From contig JAIXZK010000133.1 in NCBI GenBank assembly GCA_027489695.1, positions 1 to 38,483 on the forward strand: a stretch of DNA of 38,483 nt, given 5' to 3'. Below are positions 27,883 through 36,489 of this stretch, piece by piece. The stretch comes from Sphingomonadales bacterium. Lineage in GTDB: Bacteria; Pseudomonadota; Alphaproteobacteria; Sphingomonadales; Sphingomonadaceae. The notes below the pieces were generated by a model. That model had not been told where the DNA came from. It did no database searches and worked only from the letters and a program-made list of their open reading frames with translations. Position 1 is the stretch's first letter. Each line of letters opens with the position of its first letter. The position numbers were made by a program, and so were the translations under genes.

Positions 27883-28654
27883 ACCGCTGAAGGCGCGCTG
27901 GGCGCGCGACGAACTGACGCTGGGGGCGTGGTGCATGATCCCCGGCAGCCTGACCGCCGAGATCCTCGCCAAATCCGGCTTCGACTGGGCGTTGGTCGAC
28001 ATGCAGCACGGCTGCATGGGCTATGAAACCGCCGTCGAGATGATCCGCGCCATCGATCTGGCCGGCATCACCCCGATCGTCCGGGTGCCGTGGAACGAGC
28101 CGGGCATCGTCGGCCGCATGCTGGATGCCGGCGCCATGGGGATCGTGGCGCCGATGGTGAACAGCGTCGACGAGGCGAAGCGGCTGGTGGAAGCCTGTCT
28201 CTATCCGCCCGCCGGCCGTCGCAGCCTGGGGCCGGTGCGCGTCGGGGCGCGTGACGGCATGGGCTATGTGCCCTCGGCCAACAGCCGCATTGCCGTCATC
28301 CCGATGATCGAAACCGTGGAAGCACTGGCGGTTGTCGAGGATATCGCCGCCGTGCCGGGGGTGGACGCGCTGTTCGTTGGCCCCTTCGACCTGTCCTTCT
28401 CGCTGGGTCTGCCGCCCGGGGACAATGACGGCAAGCCCGCTTTCGACGCTGCCATCACCCGGATCAATGCCGCGGCACGGGCGCGCGGGATCGCGACGGC
28501 CGTGCTGTCCAATCCGACGGTGGCGCCGCTGCGGGCGGCGCAGGGCTTCCGGATGATTTCGGTGCTCACCGACAATGTCGCGCTGGGCGCCGCCGCACAG
28601 GGCGCCCTCGCAGCGACCCGCGCCGGCATTGCCAAGGAGAATTCGAATGCTTGA
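27875..28654 (+). CDS. HpcH/HpaI-family class II aldolase (copy 2)
   Basis: Start [83 protein letters not shown]. Confidence 0.9.
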   Translation: MIEPLKARWARDELTLGAWCMIPGSLTAEILAKSGFDWALVDMQHGCMGYETAVEMIRAIDLAGITPIVRVPWNEPGIVGRMLDAGAMGIVAPMVNSVDEAKRLVEACLYPPAGRRSLGPVRVGARDGMGYVPSANSRIAVIPMIETVEALAVVEDIAAVPGVDALFVGPFDLSFSLGLPPGDNDGKPAFDAAITRINAAARARGIATAVLSNPTVAPLRAAQGFRMISVLTDNVALGAAAQGALAATRAGIAKENSNA

Positions 28655-29438
28655 TACCGCCACTCGCAGCCGCATCCTTGCCGACATCATCGGTACCTAT
28701 GCCACGCGCACGGCGCTGCCGCTGCTCACCAAGGCCTATCCCGGCATCGACATGGACGATGCCTATGCCATCCAGAAGGCGTTCATCGCCGGCCGCGTCG
28801 CCGAAGGCCGCCAGGTGCGCGGCTACAAGGTGGGGCTCACCTCCAAGGTGATGCAGGAATCCATGGGGTCGCCCGAGCCCGACTTCAGCGCCATGACCGA
28901 CGATCTGTTCCTGCCCGAGGATACGCCGATCGAGCATGCCCGCTTCTTCCGGCCGCTGATCGAGATCGAGATCGCCTTTGTGATGAAAAGCGCGCTGAAA
29001 GGCCCCGGAATCCTGCCGGTCGATGTGCTGCGCGCCACCGATTTCGTGCTGCCGGCCATCGAGATTGTCGATTTCCGCGTCGGCCCCGGGCCAGGCATGA
29101 CGGTGGTCGACACGGTCGCTGATCTGGCGGCCTGCGGGGCGGCCGTGCTGGGCGCCAATCCGGTCCGATTGGAGGATATCGATATCCGCCGCGTGACCGG
29201 CCAGATGATCATCAACGGCAAGATGGAACATGAAGGCATGGCTTCGGCGGTGCTGGGCAATCCGGTGGCGGCGGTCGCCTGGCTGGCCAACAAGCTCGGC
29301 GAATTCGGCATCGTCTTCGAGCCCGGCCAGACCATCCTCACCGGCTCCTTCGTGCGGGCCATGCCGGTCAACGCCGGAGACGAGGTGATCGCCCGCTTCG
29401 ATTCCGGACTGGGTGACGTGCGCACCGCATTTCTTTAA
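28647..29438 (+). CDS. 2-keto-4-pentenoate / 2-oxohept-3-ene-1,7-dioate hydratase (HpaH/MhpD-like)
   Basis: [91 protein letters not shown]. Confidence 0.9.
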   Translation: MLDTATRSRILADIIGTYATRTALPLLTKAYPGIDMDDAYAIQKAFIAGRVAEGRQVRGYKVGLTSKVMQESMGSPEPDFSAMTDDLFLPEDTPIEHARFFRPLIEIEIAFVMKSALKGPGILPVDVLRATDFVLPAIEIVDFRVGPGPGMTVVDTVADLAACGAAVLGANPVRLEDIDIRRVTGQMIINGKMEHEGMASAVLGNPVAAVAWLANKLGEFGIVFEPGQTILTGSFVRAMPVNAGDEVIARFDSGLGDVRTAFL

Positions 29439-29449
29439 AGGGACGACCG

Positions 29450-29800
29450 ATGAAATATCTCTCCGTTGGTTTGCGCGTCCTGCTGACCCTGGCCTTTGTC
29501 GCCGCCGGTGGTGCCAAGCTGCTCGGCGTCGAGAAGATGGTGGAGAGTTTTGCTGCCATCGGTATCGGGCAATGGTTCCGCTATCTGACCGGCGTCATCG
29601 AGGTTGGTGGCGCGGTCCTGCTCTGGGTGCCGCGCCGACAGGTGCTGGCGGCGGCGCTGCTCGGTGCGACCATGGTCGGTGCCGTCTTGGCCCATCTGCT
29701 GGTCCTCGGACCATCCGCCGTACCCGCGGTCGTGCTGGGCCTGATCTGCGTCGCGGTCATCTATCTGCATCGGGACCAGCTGAAGTCCTCGCCCCTGTGA
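29450..29800 (+). CDS. DoxX-family small membrane protein
   Basis: 116 aa, four hydrophobic segments: GLRVLLTLAFVAAGGAKLLGVEKMVESFAAIGIGQWFRYLTGVIEVGGAVLLW. Confidence 0.8.
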   Translation: MKYLSVGLRVLLTLAFVAAGGAKLLGVEKMVESFAAIGIGQWFRYLTGVIEVGGAVLLWVPRRQVLAAALLGATMVGAVLAHLLVLGPSAVPAVVLGLICVAVIYLHRDQLKSSPL

Positions 29801-30240
29801 CCGGCGCGCGTATCTGGCAGCGCGCTGGCCTCGATCCGGCGGCGCTGACGCGGGGCGAGGCCAATTCGCTGGCCGAGCATCTCGGCATCGTGATCACCGA
29901 GATTGGCGATGATTATCTGCGCGCCACCATGCCGGTTGATGCCCGCACGCTGCAGCCCCATGGTCGCTTGCACGGCGGCGCCTCGGTGGCGCTGGCCGAA
30001 ACGGTCGGCTCGCTTGCCGCCAATCTGACGCTCGATCCGGCGCAGCAGATCGCCGTCGGCCTCGACATCAACGCCAACCATGTCCGCCCGGTCAAGACGG
30101 GCCTGGTCACCGCCACGGCGCGGCCTGAAGCGCTCGGTCGCACCACCCAGATCTGGAGCATCCGCATCGTCGATGAACAGGACCGGCTGGTCTGCGTCTC
30201 GCGCCTGACGATGGCGGTCATCCCGGTCGAACAGCGATGA
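29797..30240 (+). CDS. Hotdog-fold thioesterase (PaaI-like)
   Basis: GTG start overlapping DoxX stop; MPVDARTLQPHGRLHGGASVALAETVGSLAA, VGLDINANHVRPVKTGLVTATAR. Confidence 0.85.
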   Translation: MTGARIWQRAGLDPAALTRGEANSLAEHLGIVITEIGDDYLRATMPVDARTLQPHGRLHGGASVALAETVGSLAANLTLDPAQQIAVGLDINANHVRPVKTGLVTATARPEALGRTTQIWSIRIVDEQDRLVCVSRLTMAVIPVEQR

Positions 30241-30677
30241 CCGAGCCGTTGCTGCAGATCGACCTGGTGGCGGGGCCGCCCATCGCCCTTGGCGAGGTTG
30301 CCGGCCTCGGCCGCCGCTGCATCCCCATTCTGGGTGGCGTGGTGAGCGGACGCCTGCAGGGCGAGGTGCTGCCCGGCGGCGCCGACTGGCAGCAGATCGG
30401 CCCCGATGGCAGCATCGAAATCGATGCACGCTATGTGCTGCGGCTGACGCAAGGGCTGGTCGAGGTCGAATCGCGCGGGCTGCGCACCGGCCCGCCCGAG
30501 GTGCTGGCGCGGCTGGCGCAGGGCCAGGTGGTTGACCCCTCGCTCTATTATTTCCGCACCGCGATGCGTTTTCGCAGCGCCGCGCCCGAGCTTGCCTGGC
30601 TGGGCCGCATCCTGGCGGTGACCAGTGGCGCGCGGCTGGCCGATGGCGTGCGGCTGCTGGTGCATGAGGTGGCCTGA
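30237..30677 (+). CDS. DUF3237-family protein
   Basis: 146 aa; PILGGVVSGRLQGEVLPGGADWQQIGPDGSIEIDARYVLRL, DPSLYYFRTAMRFRSAAPELAWL. Confidence 0.8.
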   Translation: MTEPLLQIDLVAGPPIALGEVAGLGRRCIPILGGVVSGRLQGEVLPGGADWQQIGPDGSIEIDARYVLRLTQGLVEVESRGLRTGPPEVLARLAQGQVVDPSLYYFRTAMRFRSAAPELAWLGRILAVTSGARLADGVRLLVHEVA

Positions 30678-30678
30678 G

Positions 30679-31950
30679 ATGGACCGGACGCTCGACATTA
30701 CCATTGTTGGCGGCGGCATCGCCGGCCTGACCACGGCGCTCAGCCTGCACGCCGCCGGTTTCCGGCCGACGGTGTATGAGGCGGTGCAGAAGCCCGCGCC
30801 ATTGGGGGTCGGCATCAACCTTCTGCCCCATGCCGTGCGCGAGCTGGCGGAACTGGGGCTGCTCGACGAGCTGCTGGCGATCGGCGTTGCCATCACCGAT
30901 CTCAACTATCTGACATCGGGTGGTGAGCTGGTCTGGCACGAGCCGCGTGGGCTGGCGGCGGGTTACCATTGGCCGCAGATCGCCATCCATCGCGGCCAGT
31001 TGCAGATGTTCCTGATTGCCAAGGTGCAGCAGCGGTTGGGTCCGCAGGCGGTGCGCTTCGGCGCCGAGCTGGTCGGCGTCGAGCCTGTCGGAACGCGTGT
31101 CGAGGCGCGCTTTGCCGACCGCGCCAGCGGCGCCGAAGCCGCTGTGACGGCCGATCTGCTGGTGGGGGCAGATGGCATCCATTCGGCGGTGCGCCGCCGT
31201 TTCTACCCCGATGAAGGCATGCCGCGCTGGAACGGGATCACCCTGTGGCGGTCGACCTCGCCGGTCAGCGCGCCGATGGGCGGCAAGGCGATGATCTGGG
31301 CCGGCTGGTCGGGCCAGAAGTTCGTCGCCTATCCGATCGGCCCGGATCCCGACACCGGGCAGCCGCGGCTGAACTGGATCTGCGATCTGAAGCGCGCCGA
31401 GGCCGACGCGCCGCCGCCGCGCGACTGGAACCGGGCCGGCGAGCGCGCCGACTTCCTGCCGCCCTTTGCCGGCTGGCGCTGGCCGGGTCTCGATGTGCCG
31501 GCAATCGTCGCCGCGTCGGGCCCGATCTATGAATTCCCGATGGTCGATCGCGACCCGCTGCCGGCGTGGACCTTTGGCCATATCACCCTGCTCGGCGATG
31601 CCGCCCATCCGATGTACCCGATCGGCTCGAACGGCGCGACGCAGGGGATCATCGATGCCCGGGTACTGGCCTGGCATCTGGCGGGCGCCGGCAGCGTTGC
31701 CGAGGCACTGGCCGGCTATGAGCATGACAGGCGCGAAGCGACCGCGCGCATCGTCCTGATGAACCGCCAGCAGGGTCCCGATCGGGTGCTCGATCTGGCG
31801 CGGGAGCGCCTGTCCGCCGGGGGCGCGCTGGCCGATGTGCTGCCAATGGATGAGCGCCGCGCCATCGCGCAGGGTTACAAGCAGACCGCCGGCTTCGATC
31901 CGTCTGTGCTCAATGAACGGGCGAGCTTTTCGCCCGACGACATCTCTTGA
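30679..31950 (+). CDS. FAD-dependent aromatic-ring monooxygenase, PhzS-like
   Basis: MDRTLDITIVGGGIAGLTTALSLHAAGF, LGVGINLLPHAVRELAELGL, LVGADGIHSAVRRRF, FPMVDRDPLPAWTFGHITLLGDAAHPMYPIGSNGATQGI. Confidence 0.88.
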   Translation: MDRTLDITIVGGGIAGLTTALSLHAAGFRPTVYEAVQKPAPLGVGINLLPHAVRELAELGLLDELLAIGVAITDLNYLTSGGELVWHEPRGLAAGYHWPQIAIHRGQLQMFLIAKVQQRLGPQAVRFGAELVGVEPVGTRVEARFADRASGAEAAVTADLLVGADGIHSAVRRRFYPDEGMPRWNGITLWRSTSPVSAPMGGKAMIWAGWSGQKFVAYPIGPDPDTGQPRLNWICDLKRAEADAPPPRDWNRAGERADFLPPFAGWRWPGLDVPAIVAASGPIYEFPMVDRDPLPAWTFGHITLLGDAAHPMYPIGSNGATQGIIDARVLAWHLAGAGSVAEALAGYEHDRREATARIVLMNRQQGPDRVLDLARERLSAGGALADVLPMDERRAIAQGYKQTAGFDPSVLNERASFSPDDIS

Positions 31951-32264
31951 GGGCGCTGCCCAAGCGGGCGATAGGCTAGTTTTTTCATCCCTGAACCGGG
32001 GGGATCGCCAGCATTGGCGGGGATACAGGGCACGCAGTGTGCGCCAAGAGCGCCCTTTCTTGCGACGCGATCTCTGCCATGGGCAACCCGGTTGAACCTG
32101 GACGAATTTCGCCCCTGCGCGCCCGCGGCACCGCGCCGCCCCCCTCTGCCAACAGAGAACGCCATCAAGCGCAGAAAACCGCAGCACTCTGCGACTTTCG
32201 CGGTCAATAGAGCAATCTTGGGATAAATCGCCTGGCGGAGAGGGTGTCTGTCGATAAAAACGCC

Positions 32265-32278
32265 TAATCAATTGATTA
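32265..32278. repeat. 14-bp perfect palindrome in a locally AT-rich stretch
   Basis: TAATCAATTGATTA. Confidence 0.6.
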
Positions 32279-32640
32279 TGAAAATGTTATTCTAGCCAAT
32301 TTCGCGGCTATACCCCCAAATATGCCCCTGAACTTCGATCTGCCAAAGACGGCCATGGCAACTACGGAGGTTCACACACAAGCGCTTAGGGTCACGCAAC
32401 GCCTTCGGCGGGTTCGATCCGGCGGCGGGTCGTGCATTACGCGCGAGGCGCCATGAGCGCGTCGAATCCGCCACCCTGGTGGCAGAGAATCTTTGCTCCA
32501 CCGGCCAATCGGGCGACGACCGATCCATTTTGGAGTTTGGGGTGACGATGCAAGCCGAAGCTCGGGTGGAAGCCAATGCTGTCCAAACATCCGCAAGCTC
32601 GAGGCCGATTTATTAACCGGCCTTGAGATCGCCGTCAGTA

Positions 32641-32985
32641 TCCCGCCAGCTATGTAGCGTATACCGCAACCTCATCGACAATGCGCTCGCGCACGCCCCC
32701 GGCGATACCTCCATCGACATTACCGCGGAGCCTCGACCCCACATCAGCGTGCGCGACTATGGCCGGGCATCGCCGCCAGCGATCGGTCGCATCTGTTCGA
32801 ACGCTACTGGCGCAAGGATCGCAGCGGTTCTCAAGGCGCGGGCCTCGGGCTGGGCATCGTCAATCGACTGGTTGACGCCCATGGCGGCAGCATCGCCGTC
32901 GAATCCCCCCGCCGGCGGCGGTGCCCTGTTCCGGGTGCCCTGTTCCGGGTGCGCTTTCGTGCCACACCTGGAACCGGCGCCTGAC
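32641..32985 (+). pseudogene. Decayed sensor histidine kinase C-terminal (HATPase) fragment, copy 1
   Basis: RNLIDNALAHAPGDTSIDI…ISVRDYG then a 1-nt frameshift into GIAASDRSHLFERYWRKDRSGSQGAGLGLGIVNRLVDAHGGSIAVESP; further +1 shift; 14-bp tandem duplication (GTGCCCTGTTCCGG at 32921 and 32935). Confidence 0.8.
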
Positions 32986-33057
32986 CTGCCGCCGTCAGGG
33001 CGGCTTCAGTTTTCTCGCCTAGTACGCCCCGGTAACCTCCGCTCAGTGGAAACCGCC

Positions 33058-33795
33058 ATGATCGATATCGCTGCCTCCGCCGCACCTGCTATCCCTGCTG
33101 ATCGCGATCGAGTGCAGGTCTGGGATCTGCCGCTGCGGCTGTTTCATTGGCTGCTGGTCGGCACTGTTGCGCTGGCCTTTGTCTCGGCCGAAGAAGGCTC
33201 AGGGCTGGGCCAATGGCATATCGCAGCTGGCTGGATAGCGGCAGTCCTCATCGGCTTCCGGTTGCTCTGGGGCTTCATCGGCGGCCAGCACGCTCGCTTT
33301 GCCAGCTTTGTAAGGCCCGGCAAGCTGGCAGAGCATGTCTTGGGACTGTTGCGCGGCCGGGTCGCGCCGTCGCTCGGTCACAATCCGCTCGGCGGTATTG
33401 CAACGCTGGTGTTGCTTGTTGCCGTGGCTGCAGTGGTCTGGACGGGCGCTGGCCTGATCGGCGGCGGTGAGGCCGGCGAGGAGTTGCACGAAGGCATCGC
33501 CAATGCCTTGCTGGTTCTCATCGGCCTGCACGTCGCGGCCGTGGTTCTGATGTCGGTCTTGTCGAAGGAAAACCTGGTCGCCGCAATGGTGACGGGCCGC
33601 AAGATGCGCGCGAAGCATCCCCGCGCGGTGGATGCTGTGCCGGCTGCGGGAGTCGCGCTGCCCGTGGCGGCGCTGGCGATTGCCGCGGGTGCCTATGGCG
33701 TATTGCAGATAGATGGCCAGGCTTTCACCCCCGGCGCGCGCGCCGAGGCCGCCGATACAGAAGCAGCGGGCGGCGAAGAAGGCGACAACGACTGA
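33058..33795 (+). CDS. Cytochrome b561-family membrane protein
   Basis: MIDIAASAAPAIPADRDRVQVWDLPLRLFHWLLVGTVALAFVSAEEG…HIAAGWIAAVLIGFRLLWGFIGGQHARFASFV; the longer ORF to 32623 merely runs through the kinase remnant. Confidence 0.88.
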   Translation: MIDIAASAAPAIPADRDRVQVWDLPLRLFHWLLVGTVALAFVSAEEGSGLGQWHIAAGWIAAVLIGFRLLWGFIGGQHARFASFVRPGKLAEHVLGLLRGRVAPSLGHNPLGGIATLVLLVAVAAVVWTGAGLIGGGEAGEELHEGIANALLVLIGLHVAAVVLMSVLSKENLVAAMVTGRKMRAKHPRAVDAVPAAGVALPVAALAIAAGAYGVLQIDGQAFTPGARAEAADTEAAGGEEGDND

Positions 33796-33798
33796 TCC

Positions 33799-34080
33799 AT
33801 GACCTCGCGCCGTAATGTCGTCGTCAAGCAGACATTCAGCGTGCGAGACTACGGGCCAGACATCGCCGGCAGCGATCGGTCGCTTCTGTTCGAACGCTTC
33901 TGGCGCAAGGATCGCATCGGCTCGCAAGGTGCGGGCCGCGGGTTGGGCATCGTCAAGCGGCTGGTTGATGCCCATGGCGGCGGCATCTTCGTCGAACCCC
34001 CCGCCGGCGGCGGTGCCCTGTTCCGCGTCCGCTTCCAGGGACCGGGAACGTCGCCCGGCGCGCTGACCCTTACGCTTTAG
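33799..34080 (+). pseudogene. Histidine kinase HATPase tail fragment, copy 2
   Basis: 93-aa ORF SVRDYGPDIAGSDRSLLFERFWRKDRIGSQGAGRGLGIVKRLVDAHGGGIFVEPPAGGGALFRVRF; lacks H and N boxes; closely similar to copy 1. Confidence 0.75.
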
Positions 34081-34194
34081 GAGGCGTTGAGAGCGATCGC
34101 CGTTGAGACAGCCTCCTTGCCGATGCCAGCGTGACTGCCGTCAGCTTCACGTCAGCCTCGTCGGGTAAAGTCGCCACGACAAGAGGAGACTGTG

Positions 34195-35244
34195 ATGACC
34201 AACATGCGCAATCTGCCAACTCGGCAGGCCATAGCCCTGGCAGTTGTGGCCCTGCTGGCTTCGCCCGTGACCCCGGTGCTTGCGGCGACCGTCTTCAGGC
34301 TGACGCCGATCGACCTCGGCTCGGGCTACACCCTGACCGGCAGCATCATGACCGACAACAGCCGCGGCCCTATCACCGGCGCCAATATCAAGAATTGGAA
34401 CCTCAAGGTCACGGCGATCAGCGATATCGTTTATTCACCGATGAATACGACCTATGTCGGCTCTGGCGTGGCGTTGGCCGGTGACAAGGTGCTCGTGCCG
34501 ACGTCGCCGAACGGCATTCTCGATGGCGGCTCGCTGGCCTTCCGCGGCGCCACCTACCGCTACCAGGTCCGGGTCGCCGACTTTACCGGCGCCAACACCC
34601 GTGGCGGGCAAGCGCTTTATATCGAAGGCGGCAATTTCGATTTCCTCGGGCTGGGTAGGCCGCGCAATACCAATTATGTCGCCGCCACCGCCGCGACACC
34701 GGGCGGTCTGGTCTATGATCTCGTGCCAAAGCGCTTCTCGCCGACGACGATCATGACGGGGACGCTGACCGCGAACAGCAACACCGGGCCGGCGGTGTTC
34801 ACCGACTGGAACATCCGCATCCGTGACACCCAGACCTGGACGTTCAACCCGCGCAACTCCAGTGTCTTCAATGATCTGGGTTTGAACGCCAGCGGATCGG
34901 CGCTGACCGTGACGCCGCTCGATGCCGACGGCAATCCCGGGTCCCTTTCGTTCGGGCGATTCGCCGGCGATTTCACCGGCGTCTTCCTTGGCGATTTCAG
35001 CTATGATGCGGGCGGCATCACCGGCATCCAGACGCCATTTCTACTGCAAACCATCGGCTCGCTGCCGCTCGACGCAAGCGGCAATTATGTGGTGGGCACG
35101 ACACGAGCGCTGGGGACCTTGGCGGCCGTCGGCGCCATTCCCGAGCCCGCGACCTGGGCGATGATGATCATTGGCTTCGGTAGCATCGGCGCGGCTTGTC
35201 GTCGGCGCCGCACGCGTAGCGCGCCAGACATGGCAGCGGCCTGA
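34195..35244 (+). CDS. PEPxxWA-CTERM sorting-domain protein, secreted
   Basis: Signal peptide AIALAVVALLASPVTPVLA; C-term IPEPATWAMMIIGFGSIGAACRRRRTR. Confidence 0.92.
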   Translation: MTNMRNLPTRQAIALAVVALLASPVTPVLAATVFRLTPIDLGSGYTLTGSIMTDNSRGPITGANIKNWNLKVTAISDIVYSPMNTTYVGSGVALAGDKVLVPTSPNGILDGGSLAFRGATYRYQVRVADFTGANTRGGQALYIEGGNFDFLGLGRPRNTNYVAATAATPGGLVYDLVPKRFSPTTIMTGTLTANSNTGPAVFTDWNIRIRDTQTWTFNPRNSSVFNDLGLNASGSALTVTPLDADGNPGSLSFGRFAGDFTGVFLGDFSYDAGGITGIQTPFLLQTIGSLPLDASGNYVVGTTRALGTLAAVGAIPEPATWAMMIIGFGSIGAACRRRRTRSAPDMAAA

Positions 35245-35248
35245 AAGT

Positions 35249-35267
35249 CGAATCCGCACCGGATTCG
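35249..35267 (+). terminator. Stem-loop just after the PEP-CTERM gene; possible terminator without U-tract
   Basis: CGAATCCG-CAC-CGGATTCG beginning 5 bp after the stop codon. Confidence 0.4.
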
Positions 35268-35420
35268 CTACGACTGTGCGCTCCTGCCGCACCGGCAAGC
35301 GTTCATCGGCTGAGCGACGCTGCCCGATCGTCAGGTTCAGGTCAGCTTTCTGCGCAATGAGCCGGTCACACCGCGCCTTGCCATTGCCCAGCCGAGCCTG
35401 CCGTTTTTCGAAGAGACATC

Positions 35421-36485
35421 ATGAACCTTGTGCCCTTCACGATCGTCGCCCTGTCCCTGGCAACCGCGGCAGCCCTGCCCGCGGCGGCGGCTGACCGGAT
35501 CCTGACGGTCAGCGCCGCGCAGCGGCAGGCGCTGGGGGTCCGCACGTCGGTGGCGCGCCCCGCCGGGGGCGCGGCGATCGCGACGCTGCCGGCGACGATC
35601 ACCCCGCCGCCCGGCGCGCGCGTGGCCGTGTCGGCACCCTTTCCGGGCGTCATCCGTCAGAATTTCGCCGTTTCCGGCCAGGCGGTTCGCCAGGGCGAGG
35701 CGCTGGCAACGGTGTTCAGCCGCGAAGTGCTGGAAATGGGCGCCGAACTGTCGCGCGCCCGGGCGCGCCGCGGTGTCGCGCAATCCGCCGCGACGCGCAC
35801 GAACCAGCTCGTCAAGGAAGGCATCGCCGCCGGCGCCCGCGCCGAGGAGGCCCGCGCGGCGCTGCAAGAGGCTAACGCCGATATATCGTCGCGATCCCGC
35901 CTGCTGGCGCTCGCGCATGCCGACGCCAGCACCGGCGTCTACACGCTGCGCGCACCCATCGCCGGCCGGGTCAGCAGCGGCACCGTGCAGATCGGTAGCG
36001 CCATCGATGGCATGTCGGCCCCGTTCGTCATCGATGCCGCACGCCGATATGCTGTCGAGGCGCAGCTGCCCGAGCGCCTGGTCGGCAGGGTCCGCGTCGG
36101 CGACCGGATTGGCTTGCCCGGCGGCATCCTCGGCTCCGTCACTTCGGTCGGCGTGACCATCGATCCGCAAACCCGCTCGGCGCTGCTCAAGGCCAGCGTG
36201 CCGGCAGCGCCGGGGCTCGTCTCGGGCCGCACGGTCAGTGTCGCCCTGTTCGGTCCGACGGTTGCCGGCGCCGTGACAGTGCCCGCGAGCGCCATTGCCC
36301 GCCTGGGCGACCGGACCATGGTGTTCACGGAGACCGTCGGCGGCTTTGCGTTGCGGCCAGTGACGCTGGTCTCGGCCGGCGGTGCCGAGGCTGTCGTCAC
36401 CGGGATTCCGGCAGGCGCCCGCGTCGCCAGCACCGGGGTCAGCGAATTGAAGGCCCTGGGCCTCGCCGCGCCGGCGGGAAACTGA
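35421..36485 (+). CDS. RND efflux periplasmic adaptor subunit (HlyD/CusB/CzcB-like)
   Basis: 354 aa; signal peptide; VAVSAPFPGVIRQNFAVSGQAVRQGEALATVFS, long helical hairpin, YTLRAPIAGRVSSGTVQIG. Confidence 0.88.
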   Translation: MNLVPFTIVALSLATAAALPAAAADRILTVSAAQRQALGVRTSVARPAGGAAIATLPATITPPPGARVAVSAPFPGVIRQNFAVSGQAVRQGEALATVFSREVLEMGAELSRARARRGVAQSAATRTNQLVKEGIAAGARAEEARAALQEANADISSRSRLLALAHADASTGVYTLRAPIAGRVSSGTVQIGSAIDGMSAPFVIDAARRYAVEAQLPERLVGRVRVGDRIGLPGGILGSVTSVGVTIDPQTRSALLKASVPAAPGLVSGRTVSVALFGPTVAGAVTVPASAIARLGDRTMVFTETVGGFALRPVTLVSAGGAEAVVTGIPAGARVASTGVSELKALGLAAPAGN

Positions 36486-36489
36486 CACC

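Noticed and set aside
29761-32271. 836-aa - strand ORF antisense to thioesterase, DUF3237 and FMO genes
   Set aside because: No recognisable domain, Arg/Ala/Gly-rich, and fully overlaps well-supported + strand genes with coupled stops/starts.
32405-32428. tRNA T-arm-like string GGCGGGTTCGATCCGGCGG
   Set aside because: No acceptor stem, D-arm or anticodon arm could be assembled around it; probably a chance match, though an att-site scar cannot be excluded.
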